Origin: Sphingomonas sp. JC676
GTDB taxonomy: Bacteria; Pseudomonadota; Alphaproteobacteria; Sphingomonadales; Sphingomonadaceae
Length of the DNA stretch: 64,000 nt
Assembly (NCBI RefSeq): GCF_014489075.1
Contig: NZ_JACTGR010000003.1
Coordinates: 324,501-388,500 of the forward strand
Direction of reading: 5' to 3'
The translations under genes and the position numbers were made by a program. Under the pieces are notes generated by a model. That model had not been told where the DNA came from, did not search any database, and worked only from the letters and a program-made list of their open reading frames with translations. Below are positions 48,191 to 57,076 of the stretch, piece by piece. Position 1 is the stretch's first letter; each line of letters opens with the position of its first letter.

Positions 48191-48414
48191 CCGGCGACGA
48201 CCTGATCGACCGCTTCCTCGCCCGGCTGCTGCGCGAGCAGGGCGGCACCCGCCGCCGCTGGCGCAATGTGCTCGGTGCGGTCCGCGTCTACAGCGCCGCG
48301 ACGCACGCGCATTGCAACTGGTCGATCACCCCCACCGGGAGCGCGGCGGACGTCGCGGCGGTGGAGGCGGTGTCCGATGCGCTCCGCTCGGAATATCCGA
48401 TCCTTGTGACTTGA
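48187..48414 (+). CDS. Small hypothetical protein downstream of mutS
   Basis: This 75-residue protein starts at an ATG overlapping the mutS stop (ATGA). It reads MTGDDLIDRFLARLLREQGG, then RRRWRNVLGAVRVYSAATHA, and ends SDALRSEYPILVT. I do not recognise a family. The overlap and matching codon use indicate translational coupling to MutS. It has no signal peptide or membrane segment. Confidence 0.7.
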   Translation: MTGDDLIDRFLARLLREQGGTRRRWRNVLGAVRVYSAATHAHCNWSITPTGSAADVAAVEAVSDALRSEYPILVT

Positions 48415-48554
48415 ACGCGGACACGAACCGGAGATTTGCTTCTAAACCGAGTTGCGGAGGTCAGACAGGGGCAGCTTTGCGCCCAGCTCCGGAATGGCCG
48501 GTGGAGTCACTTCCCAAGAACAGACGTTCCCCCGGGGCGAGTTTCCCGACCGCG

Positions 48555-49058
48555 CTACTCGCTTATGCTGGAAAGCAATTCGTCGAGCTGCTCCAGCTGC
48601 TCCGGCAATCCGGCCGCCGAGCCCTGCAGTGCTTCCTCAAGCGCCTCCTTGGACGGATAGACTTCGTGGAAATTCAGCAGCGTCTTCCCACCCTGGTCCT
48701 CGAAGGTCACGGTCGTGATCGCGCCCTCTTCGCCCTCATCGTTGGTCCAGACGATGCGCTCGTTCGGCACCACCTCGAGATACTTGCCATAGAAGGCCAT
48801 GGTATCCGGGCCGCCGGCGCTGAATTCCAGCCGATATTTGCCGCCGGTACGGACGTCCATATCGCACGATACGAGCGAAACGCCGGATACCGATTTTGGC
48901 ACCCACCAGCGCTGGAACAGTTCGGGCTGGCTCCACGCTTTGTAAACAATGCTCGGCGGCGCATTGAACGTCCGCGTTACGACGAGTTCGCGATGCCCCT
49001 TGCGCTCGACTGACGTGCGGTTCTGCGCACCACCTGCACTGCTAACTTGCTGATCCAT
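48555..49058 (-). CDS. SRPBCC (AHSA1-like) domain protein
   Basis: This 167-residue protein has the ligand-binding START/Bet v1-like fold seen in AHSA1 homologues. Typical elements are ELVVTRTFNAPPSIVYKAWSQPELFQRWWVPK, the strand GGKYRLEFSAGGPDTMAFYGKYLEVVPNERIVWTND and TVTFEDQGGKTLLNFHEVYPSKEALEEAL. Such genes commonly accompany ArsR-type regulators, as here, where the two overlap by 17 bases. They probably bind a hydrophobic ligand; the substrate is unknown. Confidence 0.9.
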   Translation of the reverse strand: MDQQVSSAGGAQNRTSVERKGHRELVVTRTFNAPPSIVYKAWSQPELFQRWWVPKSVSGVSLVSCDMDVRTGGKYRLEFSAGGPDTMAFYGKYLEVVPNERIVWTNDEGEEGAITTVTFEDQGGKTLLNFHEVYPSKEALEEALQGSAAGLPEQLEQLDELLSSISE

Positions 49059-49398
49059 CGCTTTCCTCCTGTTTCATTTCGCTGATGATTTCGTCCAATG
49101 CTTCGAAGCGGGCCTCGAAGAGTTTGCGGTGCGCCTCGATCCACTCGGCCTCCGCCTTGAGGCCGCGTTTCCCAAGCGCGCAGGTTCTCACCCGTCCGAC
49201 CTTCTGCGTGACGACGAGCCCCGCCCGCTCCAGAACCTGGACGTGCTTCTTCATGCCAGTCAGCGTCATCTGGAACTTATCCGCGAGACTGGTGATCGAC
49301 GCGTCCCCTCGCCCAAGCTGATCGATGATCCCGCGGCGGGTCGCATCGGACAGCGCCGCAAACGAGAGATCGAGGGGAGGGCTTGAATACTGAACCAT
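49042..49398 (-). CDS. ArsR-family transcriptional regulator
   Basis: This 118-residue winged-helix regulator contains FAALSDATRRGIIDQLGRGDASITSLADKFQMTLTGMKKHVQVLERAGLVVTQK, the full ArsR helix-turn-helix. No metal-binding cysteine cluster of the ArsR/SmtB type is visible. It overlaps the SRPBCC gene by 17 bases, the usual layout for regulator plus ligand-binding partner. Its start codon sits inside a short palindrome (49391-49406), which may be an autoregulatory site. Confidence 0.92.
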   Translation of the reverse strand: MVQYSSPPLDLSFAALSDATRRGIIDQLGRGDASITSLADKFQMTLTGMKKHVQVLERAGLVVTQKVGRVRTCALGKRGLKAEAEWIEAHRKLFEARFEALDEIISEMKQEESDGSAS

Positions 49399-49406
49399 AT
49401 AGTTCA
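49391..49406. promoter_or_regulatory. Palindrome overlapping the ArsR start codon
   Basis: TGAACCATATAGTTCA has perfect five-base arms (TGAAC and GTTCA) around six bases. The start codon of the ArsR-family gene lies within it on the minus strand. A dimer bound here would block translation start as well as transcription. Its use as an operator is inferred from position. Confidence 0.4.
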
Positions 49407-49613
49407 GTGTCTAACCTGCTCGCGCACGAAGCGCAAGCACCCCGGACTTCCCTGCTCTAGACCAGTCATTCGAGGTCATGCATCGCGGCGGCGGCAGCAA
49501 AAAATCGTATGCTGCGGGTCAAAAGCGGACCTTCCCCGACCCCAGCTCGCCTTTCCAAAGCGCAAATCTCCGCGCCATCTTGCTCCGCCTCCCACACCGT
49601 CTAGCAATGAAGC

Positions 49614-50555
49614 ATGCCCGAGCTCTCCCAGATCGTCGCCGACATCGCCGCCGAAATCCGCGCCACCACCGATCGCGGCACGGTCGCCGACTATATCGAG
49701 CCCCTCGCCAGGATCGATCCGGCCTGCTTCGGTATCGCGATCACCACCGCCGACGGCACCGAGCATGTCGCAGGCGATGCCGACGCGCCCTTCTCGATCC
49801 AGTCGATCTCCAAGGTCTTCGCGCTCACCCTCGCGCTCGGCGCGGTCGGCGATCAATTGTGGAAACGCGTCGGCCGCGAGCCCTCGGGCAGCGCGTTCAA
49901 TTCGATCGTCCAGCTCGAGACTGAGCATGGCATCCCACGCAATCCCTTCATCAATGCCGGGGCGATCGTCGTCTCGGACATATTGCTCGGCCGCAGCGCG
50001 CCGGGCGAGGCGATCGGAGAGCTGCTACGCTTCGTCCGCGGCCTCGCCGGAGACGAGGCGATCTTCATCGACGAAGCCGTCGCGCGCGCCGAACAGGATA
50101 CCGGCTTCCGCAACATCGCGCTCGCCAATTACATGCGCGCCTTCGGCAATCTGGTGAATTCGCCCGAGTGTGCGCTGGGCGTCTATTTCCACCACTGCGC
50201 GCTGGCGATGAGCTGCCGCCAGCTCGCGCGCGCCGGGCGGTTCCTGATGAACGGCGGCGTGATCCCGGAGACCGGCCACAGTATCGTCTCGCCGCAGCGC
50301 GCGCGCCGCATCAACGCGCTGATGCTCACCTGCGGTCATTATGACGGCTCGGGCGAGTTCGCCTATCGCGTCGGCCTGCCCGGCAAGTCGGGGGTCGGCG
50401 GCGGCATCCTCGCAGTCGCACCGGGCATCGCCTCGATCGCGGTCTGGTCGCCGGGTCTCAACGAACGCGGCAATTCCCAGCTCGGCGTGCTAGCGCTCGA
50501 GCGGCTGGTGGCGCGCACCGGCTGGTCGATATTCGAGCCGCGCGAAGGCGGCTGA
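49614..50555 (+). CDS. glsA: Glutaminase
   Basis: This 313-residue enzyme hydrolyses glutamine to glutamate and ammonia in the cytoplasm. It has the serine-dependent glutaminase fold related to beta-lactamases. The catalytic S-x-x-K is in [16 protein letters not shown] near residue 60, and [14 protein letters not shown] and [17 protein letters not shown] follow. [16 protein letters not shown] and [32 protein letters not shown] complete the pattern. The length is typical. The start used is an ATG at 49614. Confidence 0.95.
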   Translation: MPELSQIVADIAAEIRATTDRGTVADYIEPLARIDPACFGIAITTADGTEHVAGDADAPFSIQSISKVFALTLALGAVGDQLWKRVGREPSGSAFNSIVQLETEHGIPRNPFINAGAIVVSDILLGRSAPGEAIGELLRFVRGLAGDEAIFIDEAVARAEQDTGFRNIALANYMRAFGNLVNSPECALGVYFHHCALAMSCRQLARAGRFLMNGGVIPETGHSIVSPQRARRINALMLTCGHYDGSGEFAYRVGLPGKSGVGGGILAVAPGIASIAVWSPGLNERGNSQLGVLALERLVARTGWSIFEPREGG

Positions 50556-50567
50556 AGCACGCCGGGG

Positions 50568-51038
50568 TTATTTGACCGGCGTCGCGTTCGGCCCGGTCCA
50601 GGTCCAGGCGGCGATCTTCCAGCCCGCAGCGGTCTTGCGCAGCGCGAAGGTCATCTGCGCGACCTCGGACATGGCGGTGCCCTTCTGCTTGAAGCGATAG
50701 GTCGACGGCACGATCACATAGGCGCTGTCCCCCGTGACGAGCGTGCGCGTCGGCGTGCCGAGCTCGACCGACTGATCGGTGATGCCCTGCGCCGCGCTGT
50801 CTTTCATCAGATCGGCGACCCAGGCGTCGAACGCGCCGGGCCCGCGCCAGATATAAGGCGATACTTCGTCGACGATCACTGCATCGGCATGGTGCGTCGC
50901 GCGCGCCGCGGCGACATCGCCCTTGTTGAAGCCGTCCATGAACTGGGAGATGGGCGCCGAAACCGCGGCGTCCTGCGCCATGGCCTGCCCCGGAAATAAT
51001 GCGAACAGCGCCAGCAGCGCGGCAATCATCGTCTTCAT
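50568..51038 (-). CDS. Exported SnoaL/NTF2-like protein
   Basis: This 156-residue protein starts at an ATG following GGGGAATGCC, and has a signal peptide MKTMIAALLALFALFPGQAMA. The mature part follows the NTF2-like cone fold: ISQFMDGFNKGDVAAARATHHADAVIVDEVSPYIWRGPGAFDAWVADL and later VAQMTFALRKTAAGWKIAAWTW. The fold suits binding or catalysis on small hydrophobic molecules, but the sequence does not identify the ligand. It converges with glsA (stop codons 12 bases apart). Confidence 0.8.
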   Translation of the reverse strand: MKTMIAALLALFALFPGQAMAQDAAVSAPISQFMDGFNKGDVAAARATHHADAVIVDEVSPYIWRGPGAFDAWVADLMKDSAAQGITDQSVELGTPTRTLVTGDSAYVIVPSTYRFKQKGTAMSEVAQMTFALRKTAAGWKIAAWTWTGPNATPVK

Positions 51039-51140
51039 GGCATTCCCCGTTCCTGTGCCGGGAGCGTAACCCGAGCGCCCAGTTGAGTCACGCGGCGAGC
51101 CCTGTCCCATTGGGGCTAGACGGACGGCCAATTGGCCCGC

Positions 51141-51548
51141 TCAGGTGCAAAGCGCGTTGCGCAGCCCTTCGATCTTAGTCACGCGGTTCTGCTCGGCGCT
51201 CCACCAGATACGGGCGATCTGGACACAGGGCACGCCCTTGCGCTGCCATTGCGCATAGTGCGACGGTGGACTGACCTTGAAACCCTGCGCGAGCAGTTCG
51301 GCGATCACGGCCGATTCCGGCGTCCCGACAGGAAAACGGGCACGCGCGCGATCCGTCAGCGCCCCGGTTGCCGCCTCATAGGTCTGGGGAAGGCCACGCA
51401 GCAGCGGCGGCTCGGATGCCTCGCGTGGCTCGGGAAACAGCAGATTGCCGACGAGCACGACGACCAGACCCAGCACGACCCCGCCGATCACGGTGCGCAC
51501 CCAGCGAATGCGGGGTCGCGAGCTATCTGTCTGTGCGGACGTTTCCAT
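51141..51548 (-). CDS. Hypothetical membrane-anchored protein
   Basis: The 135-residue product has one membrane segment near the N-terminus (VIGGVVLGLVVVLVGNLLF) after a basic start (SSRPRIRWVRT). The remainder is a soluble domain with RFPVGTPESAVIAELLAQGF, PPSHYAQWQRKGVPCVQIA and WWSAEQNRVTKIEGLRNALCT. It is probably a periplasmic domain anchored in the inner membrane. No family is recognised. It is the first gene downstream of the structured region at 51563-51865, but a terminator-like hairpin separates them. Confidence 0.65.
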   Translation of the reverse strand: METSAQTDSSRPRIRWVRTVIGGVVLGLVVVLVGNLLFPEPREASEPPLLRGLPQTYEAATGALTDRARARFPVGTPESAVIAELLAQGFKVSPPSHYAQWQRKGVPCVQIARIWWSAEQNRVTKIEGLRNALCT

Positions 51549-51562
51549 CGGCGCGCCATAGC

Positions 51563-51610
51563 AGAAAATGAAAGAGGCCGCCGGGCCCCGTCAGGGTACC
51601 CGGCGACCTC
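51563..51610 (-). terminator. Strong terminator-like hairpin
   Basis: On the minus strand GAGGTCGCCGGGTACCC pairs with GGGGCCCGGCGGCCTC, allowing one G-U pair and a two-base bulge. A T-rich run (TTTCATTTTC) follows. It lies just before the next minus-strand gene at 51548. Confidence 0.75.
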
Positions 51611-51745
51611 CGACATGGTCAGCGGCCGGAAGCTCCAGCAGGGGAGACCATGCGGACCGCTTTGCTGCCAGCGGGCGAGCGTTGGTTGGAGGAGGATACC
51701 TCCCGCTCACCATACGGACGGAGGGCTTCCGTCCGCGCTTTCAGC

Positions 51746-51802
51746 TCAGCGGCGCGTCTCCCGAACGAACTGAACCGACCCCATTGCTGAACCATGAGAC
51801 AT
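51746..51802 (-). CDS. 18-codon short ORF with exceptional ribosome-binding site
   Basis: The frame encodes MSHGSAMGSVQFVRETRR, then TGA. Its ATG follows AAAGGAGGTGATCC, which is complementary to the entire 3' end of 16S rRNA (14 bases), with three to seven bases of spacing. Such a long match is very unusual for a normal gene. The peptide could be a leader peptide or a functional small protein, or the site could bind ribosomes for regulation. An overlapping longer GTG frame (51619-51810) is possible but less likely. Confidence 0.4.
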   Translation of the reverse strand: MSHGSAMGSVQFVRETRR

Positions 51803-51856
51803 CGGATCACCTCCTTTCGCTAGTTGAAGAACGAGCGTGCGTCACTGCACGAACGA

Positions 51857-51885
51857 ATCATGAATCACCCTGAGTCGCAGAACAA
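51857..51885 (-). promoter_or_regulatory. Possible promoter of the structured transcript
   Basis: On the minus strand TTGTTC is followed after 17 bases by CATGAT, giving a weak -35/-10 pair. A start near 51849 would place the short ORF about 47 bases downstream. The sequence lies in an AT-rich patch. Confidence 0.3.
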
Positions 51886-51977
51886 GTCTTGTAATGTTTT
51901 TTTATATGAGCGATTCTGGAAGTCTTGGGGATGAGCGAAGCGTAACGCCGCCTCCGGTTCCTGGAATTCCCCGATTT

Positions 51978-52532
51978 TCAGCCGCGGCAGTCTTCCACGA
52001 CGCGCAGCGTCTCGGCCCAGGCAGGCACCACCAGCTCCTGCAGGCCGTCCACCTCGACCACGAACCGCCCGCGGCTGAAGCCGATCGCGTCGAGCAACGG
52101 ATCGCGCGCACCAAGCTCGACCGCGAGATAGGGAGGCGTACCGCCGGTCGGCAGCGCCGCGAGCCGGCGCTCCAGGCTGGTCGTGCGGATTCTGTATCCG
52201 CCGCCGCCCTCGCCCCGGCGCGAGAGGTAGATGCGCCCGCGTGCGCGGTCGCAGCGCAACGTCAGCTCGGCATCCTGACCCGCACGTCCGAACAGCGCGA
52301 TGCTGCCGCGCTCGTCCTGGCGATAGGCCCAGGTGCCCGGCGTCAGCGGCCAGTCGCGCCAGTCCTCGGAACGGGGCATCGGCAGACCAGCCGTCCCATA
52401 GGGCAAGGTTTCCGTCACGGTTACGGGCGCGGGCGCAGCGGGCGCCGGCACCACCTTGGCGGTGGTCGAGCATCCGCCCAGCGCGAGCGCGGCTGACGAA
52501 ACAAGGCTGGCGAGCACTAGGATGCGGCGCAT
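51978..52532 (-). CDS. Hypothetical lipoprotein
   Basis: This 184-residue protein starts at the ATG at 52532 with a lipoprotein signal MRRILVLASLVSSAALALGGC, in which the cysteine is residue 21. The mature part has a proline/valine linker (VVPAPAAPAPVTVTE), then DWPLTPGTWAYRQDERGSIALFGRAGQDAELTLRCDRARGRIYLSRRG and LQELVVPAWAETLRVVEDCRG. It is likely to be on the periplasmic face of a membrane. I recognise no named family. It lies upstream of the structured region and ends in TGA. Confidence 0.7.
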   Translation of the reverse strand: MRRILVLASLVSSAALALGGCSTTAKVVPAPAAPAPVTVTETLPYGTAGLPMPRSEDWRDWPLTPGTWAYRQDERGSIALFGRAGQDAELTLRCDRARGRIYLSRRGEGGGGYRIRTTSLERRLAALPTGGTPPYLAVELGARDPLLDAIGFSRGRFVVEVDGLQELVVPAWAETLRVVEDCRG

Positions 52533-52589
52533 GGCGCGCCTTATGGGGGAAGAGTCCGGGAGGCTCAACCTAGTGTCAGCGGGCCCCGG

Positions 52590-53018
52590 TCATGCCGCGG
52601 CGCGGCGCTGCGCCAGCCGCTCGACATGCGCGTAGAGCACTTGCTCCTCGAGGAAGATGCGGCTGTTGAGGTGCATCACCATCGCCTCGGTCTCGGCGCG
52701 GAAGGCTGCCCATTCGCTGGCGACCCGGTCGACCGGCCAGGCCCCGATATAGCGCGAGAAATCGGGGGCAAGCTGGCCATGTTCCTGGCGGTAGCGCCAG
52801 GCGACCGCCGTCGCCGACGCGTCGCCCGAAGCGACGAGTTGCTCATACACGACGCGATCCTCGCGGACGCAATGGTCGCTCAGCTTCTGCGCCATCCGCC
52901 AGCGCAGCATCGCCACCGCGGCGGGATCGGGGACGAGGTTCTGCACGACGCGAAGCAGCGTTGCCGCCTGCTCCTCGAGTTCACGATGCTCGATACGAAG
53001 GTCGAGAATCGACGTCAT
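52590..53018 (-). CDS. Hemerythrin domain protein
   Basis: This 142-residue four-helix protein carries the HHE/hemerythrin cation-binding layout. The likely iron ligands are His in DLRIEHRELEEQ, His in KLSDHCVREDRVVYEQL, His in YRQEHGQLAPD and the final HLNSRIFLEEQVLYAHVE. Such proteins bind a di-iron centre and oxygen or handle reactive species. It is a single-domain cytoplasmic protein. Its neighbours are lipoproteins, which give no functional clue. Confidence 0.88.
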   Translation of the reverse strand: MTSILDLRIEHRELEEQAATLLRVVQNLVPDPAAVAMLRWRMAQKLSDHCVREDRVVYEQLVASGDASATAVAWRYRQEHGQLAPDFSRYIGAWPVDRVASEWAAFRAETEAMVMHLNSRIFLEEQVLYAHVERLAQRRAAA

Positions 53019-53105
53019 GCGTTCCCCTTTCGACCGGCATAGAGCAGCTTCCGGCCAGAATGGGCATTCCGTAGAGTCCCGTGGGGCTTGCCCCGCGCGC
53101 CGCCG

Positions 53106-54260
53106 CTATTGCAGCGTCGTCGTGGTCCGGATCGCCTCGACCATGCCGGGCAGCCAGGTGTTGCCGTCGCGCAGCCGGAAGGTGTTGGTATAGGCCCAGG
53201 CGCAGCTCTGCACCCCGATCGACGCGTATGCGGCGGTGATCGTGCCGTAATAATTGACCCGCTCGGCCAGCGGCACGCCGGGATCGTCGTTGGCGCCATA
53301 TTCGCCGACGAACACCGCGCGGCCCGTCCGCGTCATGTAATCGCGCACCTTCTGCAGATTGGCGTCGAGTTCGGCCTTGTCGGCCGCGTCCCCGAACGTC
53401 CGGCCGAGCGGCGGCGTCGGCGTGATCCAGCTCGCGCCCTGATGGGTGAAGGCGAACGGGTCATAGGTATGAATCGTCGCGATCACATAGGGGTCCGCCG
53501 GCAGCGCCAGGGTCGCCAGCGACGCCACCCCGCTCCAATTCTGCCCGCCGACGATCACCGGCCGCGTCGGATTGGTGGCGCGGACATTGGCGAGCGCCGG
53601 CGCGAGTATGCCGGGCAAATTGCTGTCGTTGAGCGCGCCGTTGGGCTCGTTCATCAGCTCGAACCAGACGCTCGCCACCGGCTCGTCGGCGAACGCCGCG
53701 CCGATCTGCTTCCACAACTCGGCGAAGCGCGTGGCGTGCGCGGCGGGATCGGTCGCCATCTCGTCATAGTGATGCAGGTTGAGGATGACGTTCAGCCCCG
53801 CGGCCCGCGCGGTATCCACCACGTGCCGCACCCGCGCCATCCACGCCGCGTCGATCGTATAGGGCGCCGCGGCCAGCGCATGCGTCGACCAGCGCACCGG
53901 CAGCCGGATCGTGTTGAACCCCGCCGCCCGGATGGTTGCGAAGTCGCCGTCCACGATCGCGCGGCCCCAATCGCCTTCGTTGGGCGCTTCCAGATGGTTG
54001 CCCATGTTCACGCACTTGCCGATCGGCAGCGCAATGCCGGCGCTCGGGCGGAACGCCACGGCCGGCGCATAATCCGCCGCGCTCGCCTTAGGCGCGGGAG
54101 CGGGCGTCGGCAGCGGGGTGGGAGAAGGCGTGGGAAGCGGGATCGGCGTTGGCGTGGGCGTCGGCATGGGCGCGGGGTTCATCCCCGAAGAGCCGCCGTC
54201 ACTGCACGCGGTCAGGCCGAGCACGACCAGGCTCGAGAAGAACAGGCTGTTGCGCAACAT
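53106..54260 (-). CDS. Glycoside hydrolase family 5 lipoprotein
   Basis: This 384-residue exported enzyme has a lipoprotein signal (MLRNSLFFSSLVVLGLTAC) and a proline/threonine linker at residues 30-55 (PMPTPTPTPIPLPTPSPTPL). The catalytic domain follows. The acid/base glutamate is in WFELMNEPNGAL near residue 205, and the nucleophile is in AVFVGEYGANDDP near residue 317. IRLPVRWSTHAL, LNVILNLHHYDEM and VIATIHTYDPFAFTHQG are also conserved. This fits an endo-beta-glucanase or mannanase of GH5. The enzyme is probably anchored on the cell surface or in the periplasm. Confidence 0.93.
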   Translation of the reverse strand: MLRNSLFFSSLVVLGLTACSDGGSSGMNPAPMPTPTPTPIPLPTPSPTPLPTPAPAPKASAADYAPAVAFRPSAGIALPIGKCVNMGNHLEAPNEGDWGRAIVDGDFATIRAAGFNTIRLPVRWSTHALAAAPYTIDAAWMARVRHVVDTARAAGLNVILNLHHYDEMATDPAAHATRFAELWKQIGAAFADEPVASVWFELMNEPNGALNDSNLPGILAPALANVRATNPTRPVIVGGQNWSGVASLATLALPADPYVIATIHTYDPFAFTHQGASWITPTPPLGRTFGDAADKAELDANLQKVRDYMTRTGRAVFVGEYGANDDPGVPLAERVNYYGTITAAYASIGVQSCAWAYTNTFRLRDGNTWLPGMVEAIRTTTTLQ

Positions 54261-54387
54261 CGTATCTCTCCCAAACGCCCCCGCTCGGGATGGAAACTCG
54301 CATTTCCGTGCATGCTTAACGCCGGAAACACTTTACGCAAGAAACTGTAAAATCAGGCGGCGGGGGGTTTGTTCCCGGTCCGCAACG

Positions 54388-56583
54388 TCAGCGCGTCCTG
54401 CCCCCGCTTATCCGCATCTTCGACTGCTTGCCGTAGCGCGTCTTGCGCGTCCCCGGCTTGCCTTCGTTGCTGCGGCCCATGATCGGCGCCTTGTGCTCGC
54501 CCGCCGGCAGGCCGAGCTCCTCGGCCTCGAGGCTGCGGATCTCGTCGCGCAGCCGCCCGGCTTCCTCGAACTCCAGGTTCGCCGCGGCGTCGCGCATCTT
54601 CTTCTCGAGGCTCTCGATATACGAGCGCAGATTGTGCCCCACCATGTGCGGCCGATCCTCGTCGATCGCGACCGTCACCTGGTCCTTCGACGCCACATGC
54701 GCGATGATGTCGCCGATGTTGCGCTTGATCGTCGCGGGCGTGATGCCGTGCTCGGTATTGTAGGCATGCTGCTTCTCGCGCCGCCGCCCGGTCTCCGCCA
54801 ACGCCCGCTCCATGCTGCCGGTGATGCGGTCGGCATAGAGGATCACCCGCCCCTCGACGTTGCGCGCCGCGCGGCCGATCGTCTGGATCAGCGACGTCTC
54901 CGAGCGCAGGAACCCTTCCTTGTCGGCATCGAGGATCGCGACCAGCCCGCACTCGGGGATATCGAGCCCCTCGCGCAGCAAATTGATCCCCACCAGCACA
55001 TCGTACACGCCCATCCGCAAATCGCGGATCAGCTCGATCCGCTCCAGCGTCTCGGTGTCCGAGTGCATGTAGCGGACCTTCACCCCCGCCTCGTGCATAT
55101 ATTCGGTCAGATCCTCCGCCATCCGCTTGGTCAGCGTCGTCACCAGCGTGCGATACCCCATCTCGGCGGTCTTCTTCGCCTCGACGATCAAATCCTGCAC
55201 CTGCTCCTCGACCGGCTTGATCTCCACCGGCGGATCGATGAGGCCCGTGGGGCGGATCACCTGCTCGACGAACACGCCGCCGGTCCGCTCCATCTCCCAT
55301 GAGCCCGGCGTCGCCGACACATACGTCGTCTGCGGCCGCATCGCGTCCCATTCGTTGAACCGCAAAGGCCTATTGTCGATCGCGCTCGGCAGGCGGAAGC
55401 CGTACTCCGCCAGCGTGATCTTGCGCTTGTGGTCGCCCCGCGACATGCCGTTGATCTGGCCGATCGTCTGGTGGCTCTCGTCGACGAACAGCAGCGCATT
55501 CTCCGGCAGATATTCGAACAGCGTGGGCGGCGGCTCGCCGGGCAGGCGCCCGGTCAGGAAGCGCGAGTAATTCTCGATCCCCGCGCAGCTTCCCGTTGCC
55601 GCGATCATCTCGAGGTCGAAATTGGTCCGTTGCTCCAGCCGCTGCAGCTCGAGCAACTTGCCCTCGATCTCCAGTTCCTTCAGCCGCTCGGTCAGCTCGT
55701 GGCGGATGCCCTCCATCGCCTGCTTGAGCGTCGGCCCCGGCGTCACATAGTGCGAGTTGGCGAAGACGCGGACATAGTCCAGGCTCGCCACCTTGCTGCC
55801 CGTCAGCGGATCGAACTCGACGATCTCCTCCACATCGTCGCCGAAGAACGACACGCGCCAGGCGGTGTCCTCATAGTGCGACGGGAAGATCTCCAGGCTG
55901 TCGCCGCGCACCCGGAAATTGCCGCGCGCAAAGGCGGCGTCGTTGCGCTTGTACTGCAGCGCGACCAGCTTGCGGATGATCTCGCGCTGGTCGACCACCT
56001 GGCCCTTCTTCAAATCGAAGATCATCGCCGAATAGGTCTCGACCGAGCCGATGCCGTACAGGCACGAGACCGAGGCGACGATGATCACGTCGTCGCGCTC
56101 CAGCAAAGATCGCGTCGCCGAATGCCGCATCCGGTCGATCGCCTCGTTCACCGAGCTTTCCTTCTCGATGTACGTGTCGGAGCGCGGCACATAGGCCTCG
56201 GGCTGGTAGTAATCGTAATAGCTGACGAAATACTCGACCGCATTCTCGGGAAAGAAGCTCTTGAACTCGCCATAGAGCTGCGCGGCCAGGATCTTGTTGG
56301 GCGCCAGGATCAGCGCCGGGCGCTGCAATTCCTCGATCACCTTGGCCATCGTATAGGTCTTGCCGGAGCCGGTGACCCCGAGCAGTACCTGGTCCCGCTC
56401 GCCGGCCAGCGCCTGCTCGACCAGCTCGGGGATCGCATAGCGCTGGTCGCCCGAGGGTTCATAGTCGCTGACGAGCTTGAAGCGCTTGCCGCCCTCGATC
56501 TTGTCGGGACGGTTCGGGCGATGGGGGACGAAGTCGGTCCCGGTCTCGGGCTCGGCTAGGCTGGTGCGGATCTGGATTGCCAT
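54388..56583 (-). CDS. uvrB: UvrABC system protein B
   Basis: UvrB is the damage-verification helicase of nucleotide excision repair. The 731-residue protein has Walker [14 protein letters not shown] near residue 70. The beta-hairpin is [20 protein letters not shown], followed by the helicase motifs [17 protein letters not shown] and [46 protein letters not shown]. The C-terminal UVR motif ([35 protein letters not shown]) binds UvrC. The tail is basic ([18 protein letters not shown]). The start at 56583 fits the family. No uvrA or uvrC is nearby. Confidence 0.97.
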   Translation of the reverse strand: MAIQIRTSLAEPETGTDFVPHRPNRPDKIEGGKRFKLVSDYEPSGDQRYAIPELVEQALAGERDQVLLGVTGSGKTYTMAKVIEELQRPALILAPNKILAAQLYGEFKSFFPENAVEYFVSYYDYYQPEAYVPRSDTYIEKESSVNEAIDRMRHSATRSLLERDDVIIVASVSCLYGIGSVETYSAMIFDLKKGQVVDQREIIRKLVALQYKRNDAAFARGNFRVRGDSLEIFPSHYEDTAWRVSFFGDDVEEIVEFDPLTGSKVASLDYVRVFANSHYVTPGPTLKQAMEGIRHELTERLKELEIEGKLLELQRLEQRTNFDLEMIAATGSCAGIENYSRFLTGRLPGEPPPTLFEYLPENALLFVDESHQTIGQINGMSRGDHKRKITLAEYGFRLPSAIDNRPLRFNEWDAMRPQTTYVSATPGSWEMERTGGVFVEQVIRPTGLIDPPVEIKPVEEQVQDLIVEAKKTAEMGYRTLVTTLTKRMAEDLTEYMHEAGVKVRYMHSDTETLERIELIRDLRMGVYDVLVGINLLREGLDIPECGLVAILDADKEGFLRSETSLIQTIGRAARNVEGRVILYADRITGSMERALAETGRRREKQHAYNTEHGITPATIKRNIGDIIAHVASKDQVTVAIDEDRPHMVGHNLRSYIESLEKKMRDAAANLEFEEAGRLRDEIRSLEAEELGLPAGEHKAPIMGRSNEGKPGTRKTRYGKQSKMRISGGRTR

Positions 56584-57076
56584 AAGGGGAATATGGGGCT
56601 CCGAGGGGGACGGTGCAATCGAACGCTGTCCGCGGCCTGCCGCCGGATCACAACAAGTTAGCGGCTAGCCCCGTATAGCGTGTTCTGCTTATGTTCTCAA
56701 GACGGCAACTCACGATTCACTCCTGATCCAGCACGCGATGGCAGTCCTCCGCAGTTCGATTGCGGAAGAGGGGCTGGGAAGGCCGCTTACGCCGTGCGAG
56801 AAGCTGGCGTACCGCGCTCTGTTGCCCGTGCTAGGCAAGCGCTCGCTGGTGCACTTCTGCGACCTCGTGAACAGCTGCGACCCGCTCTATCGGCGATCGC
56901 ATCTATCGCTGGCCTATGACGCTATGGAGCGGAACGTACAGCGCACCATTCGCACTTGTTCCAAATGACGTTGGTATCGACAATTTTTTGGAGTTTGCGG
57001 AGATCGAAGAGTTGCAGGTGTGCTGGCCTTGCAGCCGACAAAGGTTGAAAACGGGCGCAACGGAGGGAGAGGAAAA
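56584..57076. other. Left flank of the accessory island
   Basis: This 493-base stretch has one possible frame (56738-56968, 76 codons: MAVLRSSIAEEGLGRPLTP then CEKLAYRALLPVLGKRSLVH). It lacks a good ribosome-binding site and family resemblance, and the opposite strand is also open, so it is only a possibility. Base composition drops from the host level from about 56690. No direct repeats that could be attachment sites were seen. Confidence 0.35.

Larger units (their letters stand above)
51563..51849 (-). ncRNA. Candidate structured RNA with short ORF
   Basis: Reading leftward, the region has a short coding frame (51746-51802), a 7-bp hairpin GGACGGA/TCCGTCC (51716-51734), an SD-like GGGAGGTATCCTCCTCC segment (its pyrimidine and purine runs can pair) near 51690-51705, a 7-bp helix (CATGGTC/GACCATG at 51614-51652) and finally a terminator. 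Such a dense series of stems, without a long reading frame, suggests a small RNA or a 5' leader. The ends are guesses from the promoter-like and terminator-like elements. I cannot match it to a known RNA family. Confidence 0.35.
51549..51977. other. Gene-free stretch holding a structured transcript candidate
   Basis: This 429-base stretch lacks a standard protein gene. It contains, on the minus strand, a possible promoter, a very strong ribosome-binding site with an 18-codon frame, four potential hairpins and a strong terminator-like hairpin. These parts are listed separately. Confidence 0.6.

Noticed and set aside
51619-51810. 63-codon GTG-started frame on the minus strand
   Set aside because: Its start lies inside the ribosome-binding site of the 18-codon ORF and the hairpins run through it. 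No family match is visible.
51804-51817. GGATCACCTCCTTT on the plus strand, resembling the 3' end of 16S rRNA
   Set aside because: Only 14-15 bases match and the rest of a 16S gene is absent. It is better read as a long ribosome-binding site on the minus strand.
56738-56968. 76-codon frame at the left edge of the island
   Set aside because: It lacks a clear ribosome-binding site and family, so it is kept only as a possibility in the island-flank entry.
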